NCBI GenBank assembly: GCA_937936675.1
Contig: CALDDL010000078.1
Span: 1 to 14,019, forward strand
Source of the DNA: an uncultured bacterium
GTDB taxonomy: Bacteria; Bacteroidota; Ignavibacteria; Ignavibacteriales; Melioribacteraceae
Direction: 5' to 3'
Length of the DNA stretch: 14,019 nt
Numbering within the stretch: the first letter of the stretch is position 1; every line of letters begins with the position of its first letter. The translations under genes and the position numbers were made by a program. Shown in pieces: positions 6,468-13,422 of this stretch. A model generated the notes under the pieces. That model was not told the origin of the DNA. It searched no databases and was given only the letters and a program-made list of their open reading frames with translations.

Positions 6468-9368
6468 ATGAAATTGAAGCATTTAATTTATGTCAGCGTT
6501 TTATTACTATTTGCTTTTAATAATTCGCTATTTGCATCCGGAATAATTAAAGGTACTATTACAGATTCGACAAGCGGCGAACCCCTTTACGGCGCATCCG
6601 TTTTTATTATGGGTACCGGATATGGAAGTGCCACCGGTTTCAAAGGGGAATATAAAATCGTCAATATCCCCGCAGGCACTTACACTCTCAAAGTCCAATA
6701 TGTAGGCTACAAAACAATCCAAATCGATGTAACAGTCCTTGATAATAAAACCATGAATTTAGATTTCAGAATGTCCACCGCAGTAGTTCAAGGGCAGGAA
6801 GTTATTGTTACGGGACAGGCAGTCGGTCAAGCCGCGGCTATTAATCAGCAGCTCACATCCAATACGATTAAAAACGTAGTTTCCTCCGAAAAAATTCTCG
6901 AATTACCGGACGCTAATGCGGCGGAATCGGTCGGCAGACTTCCCGGAATTTCCCTTATCCGCAGCGGCGGCGAAGGTAATAAAGTGGTTATTCGCGGTCT
7001 CTCTCCCGCGTATAATTCCATCGCTATCGGAGGCGTTAAAGTGCCTTCTACCGATGTAAGCGATAGAAGTGTGGATCTTAGCATGATCTCTTCGGAAATC
7101 CTCGCCGGTATCGAAGTTACAAAAGCTCTCACGGCGGATAAAGATGCCGATGCTTTCGGAGGTATTGTCGATTTCCGTCTTGCAACGGCAAGAAAAGGGG
7201 GATTTTATTCCAATGCCCGAGTTCAAGGCGGGTATAATGCACTTAGAAGCGATTATGGTAATTTTAAAACAAGTTTTATTCTAAGCGATCGCTTCTTTGA
7301 TGAAAAATTAGGAATTATCGTTACCTCGAACTTGGAAAGAACTCAAAGAGGCAATGACCGTTACACCGCTTCATGGTCTCTGCTTAGAGAAAGAAGAGAA
7401 GGAGAAGAATTTGCTCCGATGACTCCAACAAGTCTCGGTCTCCAATATCAAAATAATGATAGAAGAAGATATGGATTTAGCGCACTTATCGATTATCTGA
7501 TACCTAAAGGTAGTCTCTCTCTTAATACATTTATCAGCAGAAGACAGGATAAGATTTCTACTCAAAGAATAAGTTATAACCTTAACGATGCTTCGATCGG
7601 GAGAACTTTAGATAATTCTCAATCGAGTGTTGAAATCCTTTCATCTGCTTTGGAGGGTTTGCATAATTTCGATTTTATCGATATTAATTGGTCGGTATCA
7701 TTCTCTTCTTCAGAATCACTTACTCCATTTGCCAATTCATATTCATTTAGCCAAGCAGGTGCTTTTGATCTGAAAACATTGCCAAATAATCCAACTCCAA
7801 ACGATGTTTTTGACGCATCTACTAAAGACCTTACATCCGCTTATTTTAATAAAATCGATAGAACAGGAAGAAGTTCCTCCGAAAATAGTGCGGCATATAA
7901 GATCGATTTTAAGCTCCCTTATTCTATACTCAATTTTGTGGGTTACTTGAAGTTTGGTGCAAAGTTCAACCATAATACCCGCGATAGAGTAAATAATTCT
8001 TCATTTAGAAGTATGTACACTTATTACAGCACTAAAACGGCTATCTATCATCCCGATTACGGTAAAGAAGGATTTGTATTCCAATTAGTACCCGGCACGG
8101 GCGGAAGAGCTTCCATTCTTAATTATATCGATCCGTTTTTCGATGCAGGTAATTTTATGAAAGGTGAATATCTTTTCGCTCAAGGTCTCAACGAATATAA
8201 TCTCGACTATTTGATGAATAAATATATTGCCGATTCTTCGATGACTTTTCAGAGGAATGCTTCTCTGAATAATTATGAAGTAGAAGAAAATATCGGTGCT
8301 GCTTATGCAATGACTGAACTTAATTACGGTAATTTTATTACAATCCTACCGGGTATAAGAATGGAACGTACTTATGCTTATCTTACCGGAAGGAAGGGCG
8401 TGGTGCCTAATGACGTGGTGGAACTAGATTATCAGGATAATCCTGTTCATGATACTCTCGGAGTTGCTTCTTATCTAAATTGGTATCCGATGTTTCAAGT
8501 GAAAATTAATCCATTGCCTTGGGCGGATATCCGTTTAGCTTATACTCAATCGATCTCAAGACCACGACTTGAATGGATGCTTCCTAACGTAAAAATTGAC
8601 GGTACGAGCAATACGGTTGATATCGGAAGACCCGACCTTAAACCGCAGATCTCTCATAATTTTGATGCCTATTTATCGCTTTACAGTAATAAAATTGGTC
8701 TCCTCTCGGGCGGTGGATTCTATAAAGATATTAAAGACCTGATCTATATGCGTAACGGTCATAAAATATTAGACGCCACTAAAGAAGGTTTTCCGGCTAA
8801 TTGGAAAGGACTTATACTAAATTCACCCGAAAATAATCCTCGCAAAACAGAAGTTTACGGACTCGAATTTGAATGGCAGAGTAATCTCTTATGGCTTCCC
8901 GAACCTTTTAATTCACTCGTAATTAACGTAAACTATGCACATGTTTGGTCTAAGACTTCATATCCTATTTCGTTTGTAAAAACAACTAAAATCCCTACTT
9001 ATCCATTCCTGAAAACAACCGTAATAGATACTTCTCGCTCGGGTAAAATGCCAAATCAAGCCGATGATATCGCGAATTTCTCCATCGGATATGATATCGA
9101 TAAGTTCTCAGGTCGTATCTCTCTTACATATCAAGGGAAATCTCTTACAGGTATCGCTGAAAGAGAAGAACTCGATAGTTATACTTCACCAATTACTCGT
9201 TTAGATTTATCGCTTAAATATCAGTTTACCGATAATTTCGGATTATTCTTTAATATGAATAATATTACTAATGATGCCGATCAATCGTATAAACAAAATG
9301 AAACTTTTATCGATAACACGCGTTATTATGGAATGACGGCAGATATCGGTATTATTGTCAAACTATAA
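6468..9368 (+). CDS. TonB-dependent receptor, STN-less paralogue of the preceding receptor
   Basis: Predicted outer-membrane importer of 966 aa. Signal peptide about 1-23 (cleavage near LFA|SG), carboxypeptidase-regulatory-like domain about 26-105 ('GEPLYGASVFIMGTGYGSA'), a TonB-box-like 'EVIVTG' (111-116), plug about 120-240 and beta-barrel to the end. It is homologous to the upstream receptor along its whole length except that the STN domain is absent: the mature chain begins at the beta-sandwich. By my hand alignment the plug core (residues 132-236 here against 217-321 there) has 86 of 105 identical residues, and barrel motifs such as 'RSGKMPNQAD' and 'LNSPENNP' are also shared. Lacking STN, it should not signal through FecR and is probably the bulk transporter, or one for a different oligosaccharide. 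The next gene starts 41 bases later with no terminator, suggesting cotranscription. No SusD gene follows, unlike in classical SusC/SusD pairs. Confidence 0.93.
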   Translation: MKLKHLIYVSVLLLFAFNNSLFASGIIKGTITDSTSGEPLYGASVFIMGTGYGSATGFKGEYKIVNIPAGTYTLKVQYVGYKTIQIDVTVLDNKTMNLDFRMSTAVVQGQEVIVTGQAVGQAAAINQQLTSNTIKNVVSSEKILELPDANAAESVGRLPGISLIRSGGEGNKVVIRGLSPAYNSIAIGGVKVPSTDVSDRSVDLSMISSEILAGIEVTKALTADKDADAFGGIVDFRLATARKGGFYSNARVQGGYNALRSDYGNFKTSFILSDRFFDEKLGIIVTSNLERTQRGNDRYTASWSLLRERREGEEFAPMTPTSLGLQYQNNDRRRYGFSALIDYLIPKGSLSLNTFISRRQDKISTQRISYNLNDASIGRTLDNSQSSVEILSSALEGLHNFDFIDINWSVSFSSSESLTPFANSYSFSQAGAFDLKTLPNNPTPNDVFDASTKDLTSAYFNKIDRTGRSSSENSAAYKIDFKLPYSILNFVGYLKFGAKFNHNTRDRVNNSSFRSMYTYYSTKTAIYHPDYGKEGFVFQLVPGTGGRASILNYIDPFFDAGNFMKGEYLFAQGLNEYNLDYLMNKYIADSSMTFQRNASLNNYEVEENIGAAYAMTELNYGNFITILPGIRMERTYAYLTGRKGVVPNDVVELDYQDNPVHDTLGVASYLNWYPMFQVKINPLPWADIRLAYTQSISRPRLEWMLPNVKIDGTSNTVDIGRPDLKPQISHNFDAYLSLYSNKIGLLSGGGFYKDIKDLIYMRNGHKILDATKEGFPANWKGLILNSPENNPRKTEVYGLEFEWQSNLLWLPEPFNSLVINVNYAHVWSKTSYPISFVKTTKIPTYPFLKTTVIDTSRSGKMPNQADDIANFSIGYDIDKFSGRISLTYQGKSLTGIAEREELDSYTSPITRLDLSLKYQFTDNFGLFFNMNNITNDADQSYKQNETFIDNTRYYGMTADIGIIVKL

Positions 9369-9394
9369 TCAATTTACAAATCCTTAATTTTATT

Positions 9395-9400
9395 AGGAGA
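9395..9400 (+). promoter_or_regulatory. Strong Shine-Dalgarno AGGAGA
   Basis: AGGAGA lies 9 bases before the ATG at 9410. It is the most canonical ribosome site in the window. Neighbouring genes at 3113 and 11999 have none, so high translation of this secreted protein is plausible. Confidence 0.6.
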
Positions 9401-9409
9401 ATTAGTATT

Positions 9410-11095
9410 ATGAAAAATAATTTTTACTTTTTATTAGTTCCGGTATTACTGGTTTTATTGCTGTCGAATAATAAAGTCTATTCCCAATCGTGGGACTATC
9501 TGGATATCGAACCGGGATATGAAACACTAAATCTTGCAATCGAAGGCGATACATTAAATGGTGCTCCTATCTCTATGAATCGTGTCTATCGTCTTCAAAG
9601 AGGCGGTATGTATCTTTATAACGGCAGCATTAAAAATAATTATGGTGCTACTCTTAGAATAGTGGCTAATGAAGGTCCGGGCGCACTTCCATTAATTATT
9701 CCTGTTGCCGATCAAACCGGTGCTTCAAGAAGATTTTATCTCGGGAGCGGTGATGCTTATTTTGAAAATCTCGCTATATCAGGAGTCGATAATCTAGGTA
9801 ACGTTGTTGCCGAAGGTAATATGTTCCGTCTGAATAAAGCAGGAATGAAACTTCATATCTCAGGATGCTATTTAGATTATGATCTCCAATCTTTTATCAG
9901 AATGAATGCTGCGGGTCAATCCGTTTTTGTTCTTAATTCTGTTCTCCGTAATAGCGTTAATCCTGTTAGTACAGGTAATGGACGATTTGTAGATACTCGC
10001 GGTCTTAATCAAGATACTATCTCTTTCAGAAATTCTACTTGCTATGTAACTTCTCAGAATCTTCTTAGAAGTACAGCAAGTCTAATTAATGTATTGATTT
10101 TTGACCACGTTACTTTCTGGGCAGGTAATGGCAATAATGGCGGTTATAACGGAACTGCAACCGGTTCAATTCTTAAAACAAACGGTATAATTCAGATTCC
10201 AAGGGCAGTTGATGCTCAAATTACAAATAACCTTTTTATCGATTGCGGTTTTGAAGATAGCAGAAGATATAAATCAAATCCTGAAGACACTATTAAAATG
10301 CCTCTTATACCGATCGATTCACTTAGAACAAACGATCCTGCTTTAGAAGGGGAACGTGATTGGATGATTAAGAATAACGTTTATGGCTGGTCTCCCGCTC
10401 TTAAAACTTGGTTTAGTTCCACAGATTCATCTTATACTCCCGTATTCCTGAATCAACATGCAGACCTTATGTTCTCCCTATATCCAAGAATGAAAGCATC
10501 TAATAACGTAGAAGAATATGTTAATTTTACCGATGCGCCTAATCCTGAAACATTAGCAGCATTCTCGATGCATAAAAGAGCTACCGGTAATTCGGACGTG
10601 GATAATCCTGTAATTACTGCCGATAAAAACGGTAAAAAATCTTTGGAAGAAGACCCAACCTCATTCGGTCCCGCTGCAAATGAATATAATTTTACCTATA
10701 ATACAAATTCAGTTGCTTATACTATTGCAAATGGAAAACCGGCAGGCGATCTTAATCCTTGGGGCTTAGAATATATCCCTACTTCCATTAAAGAAGAATT
10801 TACTAATGAAATTCCTACGGATTTCTCTCTATCTCAAAATTATCCTAATCCATTTAATCCTACAACTAATATTCAATATTCCTTATCTTCCGATTCGAAA
10901 GTTACTCTTTCAATATTTAATATGTTAGGTCAGGAAGTAGCAAGATTAATCGATAATAAAGATCATAGTGCAGGAAAATATACAGTTACTTGGAATGCAG
11001 CATCCGGCAGTAAATCTCTTGCAAGCGGTATCTATATTTATCAACTTAAAACTGATAAGATAACAATTTCAAACAAAATGATTCTTCTAAAATAA
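9410..11095 (+). CDS. Secreted parallel beta-helix protein with T9SS C-terminal sorting domain
   Basis: Predicted cell-surface or secreted protein of 561 aa. A signal peptide covers about 1-25 (cleavage near VYS|QS). Residues about 60-330 hold repeating coil-like strands: 'FENLAISGV' (118-126), 'LHISGCYLD' (148-156), 'VFVLNSVLRNS' (172-182), 'ISFRNSTCYV' (204-213), 'LIFDHVTFWA' (229-238), 'AQITNNLFIDCG' (269-280) and 'WMIKNNVYGW' (318-327). This pattern indicates a right-handed parallel beta-helix, the fold of pectate lyases, polygalacturonases and many glycan-binding proteins. The overall look recalls the DUF4957/DUF5123 beta-helix proteins of Bacteroidota pectin loci, but I cannot assign a family. 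Residues 472-561 form a type A T9SS sorting domain ('QNYPNPFNPTTNIQYSL' then 'LASGIYIYQL' and final 'KMILLK'), normally removed or used for surface anchoring. No catalytic site is evident, so it may bind rather than cleave. It lies between the receptor pair and a terminator-like hairpin. Confidence 0.85.
   Translation: MKNNFYFLLVPVLLVLLLSNNKVYSQSWDYLDIEPGYETLNLAIEGDTLNGAPISMNRVYRLQRGGMYLYNGSIKNNYGATLRIVANEGPGALPLIIPVADQTGASRRFYLGSGDAYFENLAISGVDNLGNVVAEGNMFRLNKAGMKLHISGCYLDYDLQSFIRMNAAGQSVFVLNSVLRNSVNPVSTGNGRFVDTRGLNQDTISFRNSTCYVTSQNLLRSTASLINVLIFDHVTFWAGNGNNGGYNGTATGSILKTNGIIQIPRAVDAQITNNLFIDCGFEDSRRYKSNPEDTIKMPLIPIDSLRTNDPALEGERDWMIKNNVYGWSPALKTWFSSTDSSYTPVFLNQHADLMFSLYPRMKASNNVEEYVNFTDAPNPETLAAFSMHKRATGNSDVDNPVITADKNGKKSLEEDPTSFGPAANEYNFTYNTNSVAYTIANGKPAGDLNPWGLEYIPTSIKEEFTNEIPTDFSLSQNYPNPFNPTTNIQYSLSSDSKVTLSIFNMLGQEVARLIDNKDHSAGKYTVTWNAASGSKSLASGIYIYQLKTDKITISNKMILLK
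10835..10857 (+). repeat. 23-base exact repeat encoding QNYPNPFN, copy 1
   Basis: These 23 bases are identical to 13160-13182. Both copies encode the start of the T9SS sorting domain in separate proteins and keep the same synonymous codons. Sequence similarity falls off quickly on either side. Confidence 0.6.
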
Positions 11096-11123
11096 TTTTG
11101 GCTTTTATTTAATGAATATTATT

Positions 11124-11150
11124 GAGATGGCAATAAATTATTGCCATCTC
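11124..11150 (+). terminator. Strong hairpin, likely terminator or attenuator after the first beta-helix gene
   Basis: GAGATGGCAATAA (11124-11136) and TTATTGCCATCTC (11138-11150) are exact reverse complements around a single A. The RNA would form a stem of about 10-12 bp capped by an AU-rich loop. It starts 28 bases after the stop at 11095. The following TCTATTTCC is only a weak T-tract, so termination may be partial and genes beyond could still be transcribed at a lower level. A longer reading of the next gene from 11112 would run through this stem, which argues against that start. Confidence 0.65.
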
Positions 11151-11173
11151 TCTATTTCCAAAATGAATATATC

Positions 11174-11177
11174 GGAA
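11174..11177 (+). promoter_or_regulatory. Ribosome binding site GGAA supporting the start at 11184
   Basis: GGAA lies 6 bases before the ATG at 11184. Upstream in-frame ATGs at 11112, 11163 and 11178 lead into sequence that overlaps the hairpin or delays the signal peptide, so 11184 is preferred. Confidence 0.4.
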
Positions 11178-11183
11178 ATGATT

Positions 11184-11978
11184 ATGAAACAGATAAAATA
11201 TCTCTTATTGATTTTATTAATAATAAACTTCGGAAGTCTATCGCTCTTAAATGCACAGAACGAGAAGGCATCTTTAGTAATTAAAGGCGGAATCTCTATC
11301 CCTACCGGCGTCTATTCCAATTCCATCGGCGAAAATGCTTCCATTTCCAGAAGAAGCGGATTCGATTTCGGTAATGATGTGGGTCTCGCCACTTCAGGTC
11401 CCGTTTTTAGTATCGAACTTACTAGTCCAATCACTAAAATTAAAGGACTCGGTTGGCTCTTCAGCGGAAGATTAATTATTAATCCTACTAATTCCGATGA
11501 CCTTCAGAATTTTTATCAAAATACATTAAAGAATACTACCCGCGATACTGCGGTCTTTAGTTTCGATATCGGCAATTGGGTGCATGTTCCCTTTATGACC
11601 GGGTTTAGTTATGGCTATAACCTATTCGATGATATTAATGTCTATGCTACTATTCAAGGCGGTATCGATATCTCGCAGCAACCTTACAGGAAAGTGGATG
11701 CCTTTTTCACGAGATCAAAAACTACCGAAAATATAGAAGATACTAAGTTCGATGTCGCCGTAAGTTATGGACTTTCGGCATCACTTGAATTCGAGTTCTT
11801 CGAAAATTATAATCTTAGCTTCAATTATCTTAATCTCGGTGTCCCTTCATTCACCGGCAAGAGAACTCTAAATCCTAAATTCTTTAACGGTATATTTGAT
11901 ATTACTACAAATATTGCGGGCGATAAACGTCCCGTTAATATGTTTCTAATTTCATTCGGATATAAATTTAATATCTAA
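11184..11978 (+). CDS. Predicted outer-membrane beta-barrel protein, function unknown
   Basis: A 264-aa protein when started at the ATG at 11184, which begins a clean signal peptide (MKQIKYLLLILLIINFGSLS, ending near LNAQ). An in-frame ATG at 11112 would add 24 residues encoded partly by the terminator-like hairpin at 11124-11150 and would bury the signal peptide, so I reject it. The mature chain has alternating hydrophobic and aromatic strands with glycine and asparagine turns ('GLGWLFSGRLIINP', 'NVYATIQGGIDIS', 'VAVSYGLSASLEFEFF', 'YNLSFNYLNLG') and ends 'MFLISFGYKFNI', the aromatic C-terminus typical of outer-membrane barrels. I do not recognise a specific family. It sits between two T9SS-exported beta-helix proteins, so it could be a small porin, a surface anchor or an accessory to uptake. 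The barrel call is inference from composition. Confidence 0.7.
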   Translation: MKQIKYLLLILLIINFGSLSLLNAQNEKASLVIKGGISIPTGVYSNSIGENASISRRSGFDFGNDVGLATSGPVFSIELTSPITKIKGLGWLFSGRLIINPTNSDDLQNFYQNTLKNTTRDTAVFSFDIGNWVHVPFMTGFSYGYNLFDDINVYATIQGGIDISQQPYRKVDAFFTRSKTTENIEDTKFDVAVSYGLSASLEFEFFENYNLSFNYLNLGVPSFTGKRTLNPKFFNGIFDITTNIAGDKRPVNMFLISFGYKFNI

Positions 11979-11998
11979 TTCGGCTATTTCTGATTATT

Positions 11999-13405
11999 AT
12001 GAAAAAATATAACTGCTCCTTTTTAATTATTGCTTTATTACTTATTTCTTCGGGATTAACTTATTCCCAGGGAAAAGTAGTAAGAACTATTTATGTATCT
12101 CAAGCTACCGGAACTGATGAAAATAATGGGGGCACCGATATTAATAATCCCGTTAAAACGATCTATTATGCCGAACGCATTGCACGTAATGCCGTTGTCG
12201 ATACTATAAAAATTCTATTTAAGGGGGGAGAAGTATTTGATCAATTCACTTCTCACTCCAATTCCGCAATGACTAGTTACGATAAAGATAGAAACCAATT
12301 CGCTTTTGTCTGGGATACTAATCGTCATCTGATTTTATCGACTTACGGATCGGATGAAAAAGCTATTTGGTACTCGGGGAAATATACTCACGAAGGTGGT
12401 CCGCAAACTGCAATCGTAATTAATAAAACTTCTGCTTCGGTTAAGATCGAAAATATCCATTTCTTAAGATGGCAAATCTGTGCTGTGATGACTTATGATG
12501 CTAAAAATGTATCGATACTTAATAACAGAATTGAAGAGATCGGGACTCTATATTTCCCGGACGAAAAAACAAAAATGTCCGATGGCTCTTTGCTTTATGC
12601 CGCAGGGGCAATATATCCTAAAAATTCATCTAACATTTTGATTAAAGGAAATTATCTAAAGAATCTTCATAATTCTTTTAATAATTTAAGTGAGCTGCAT
12701 GCTTTCTATATGACTAGATTAGATAATTCCGAGATATGCAATAATATTATTATTAATGCAAGCGGTTCACCACTCAAAGTAAGACGTTCGGGAGCCAATA
12801 ATATTTATATCCATGATAATGAATTCTATTATGTGAGTCCTTCCGAACAAATTTATTCTTCGCAACCCGGTTTTTTCCGATATAGCGGTGATGCAGGGGA
12901 GGGGTGCCCTTATGCAATCACAATTGAAAATAATAAGTTCCATTATCCTTATGTGTGGTTTGGTAAAGAAAATTCATCCACAGCAGTGGCACTTAAATAT
13001 TCTATCAGTAATACCACCGTATGCGGCACTGATGCATGCGAAGATACCAATAACGTCAAATGGATTAATAATGATTTTAAGTTTAAATGGGAACCGGGAC
13101 AATTGCCAACTTCTGTTTCCGACGAGAGTTCGGAAATAGTCTCTTCATTTAAGTTATTCCAAAATTATCCTAATCCATTTAACCCGTCAACTAAAATATC
13201 ATACCGGATATCCGAAGCCGGTCCGGTTACTCTAAAAGTTTTTGATCTTCTCGGGAGAGATATCGCCACTATCGTTTCGGAATTTAAGTCGGCGGGATTA
13301 TATCAAGCGGATTTTGACGCCTCTCATCTCTCGGCAGGTATCTATTTTTATCAATTAGTTACTCGCGGGCTAATTCAAACAAAGAAAATGCTCTTATTGA
13401 AATAA
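11999..13405 (+). CDS. Secreted right-handed beta-helix protein with T9SS sorting domain, lyase-like
   Basis: Predicted surface or secreted protein of 468 aa. The signal peptide is about 1-23 (ending TYSQ). It then begins 'TIYVSQATGTDENNGG...NPVKTIYYAERIA' (30-62), the opening strand typical of secreted beta-helix polysaccharide lyases (for example PL9-like) and related proteins. Coils follow at about 148-158 (VKIENIHFLRW), 171-181 (VSILNNRIEEI), 213-223 (ILIKGNYLKNL), 244-254 (SEICNNIIINA), 269-279 (IYIHDNEFYYV) and 307-316 (ITIENNKFHY), the last asparagine-rich as in beta-helix ladders. Residues 384-468 are a T9SS sorting domain ('QNYPNPFNPSTKISYRI', 'LSAGIYFYQL', final 'KKMLLLK'). It may cleave or bind an acidic polysaccharide, but I cannot point to a specific catalytic residue set. 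No Shine-Dalgarno is evident before the ATG (20-base gap). A GH28 gene follows after 17 bases, almost certainly in the same transcript. Confidence 0.86.
   Translation: MKKYNCSFLIIALLLISSGLTYSQGKVVRTIYVSQATGTDENNGGTDINNPVKTIYYAERIARNAVVDTIKILFKGGEVFDQFTSHSNSAMTSYDKDRNQFAFVWDTNRHLILSTYGSDEKAIWYSGKYTHEGGPQTAIVINKTSASVKIENIHFLRWQICAVMTYDAKNVSILNNRIEEIGTLYFPDEKTKMSDGSLLYAAGAIYPKNSSNILIKGNYLKNLHNSFNNLSELHAFYMTRLDNSEICNNIIINASGSPLKVRRSGANNIYIHDNEFYYVSPSEQIYSSQPGFFRYSGDAGEGCPYAITIENNKFHYPYVWFGKENSSTAVALKYSISNTTVCGTDACEDTNNVKWINNDFKFKWEPGQLPTSVSDESSEIVSSFKLFQNYPNPFNPSTKISYRISEAGPVTLKVFDLLGRDIATIVSEFKSAGLYQADFDASHLSAGIYFYQLVTRGLIQTKKMLLLK
13160..13182 (+). repeat. 23-base exact repeat encoding QNYPNPFN, copy 2
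   Basis: Identical to 10835-10857 and located in the T9SS sorting domain of the second beta-helix protein. The shared synonymous codons suggest module copying or gene conversion, although strong protein constraint contributes. Confidence 0.6.
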
Positions 13406-13411
13406 TCTTTT

Positions 13412-13416
13412 AAGGA
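13412..13416 (+). promoter_or_regulatory. Ribosome binding site AAGGA for the GH28 gene
   Basis: AAGGA lies 6 bases before the ATG at 13423 in the 17-base gap after the preceding stop. It supports the start of the partial gene that runs off the window. Confidence 0.6.
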
Positions 13417-13422
13417 AATAAA

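Noticed and set aside
6845..7226. Two overlapping - strand open frames opposite the plug of the second receptor
   Set aside because: A similar - strand frame is opposite the same plug region of the first receptor (3715-3909), so it arises from the conserved plug codons and not from a gene.
6468..9368. Second receptor as a SusC with a neighbouring SusD
   Set aside because: The next gene product has a T9SS sorting domain and beta-helix coils, no lipobox cysteine after its signal peptide and no TPR-like helices, so it is not SusD.
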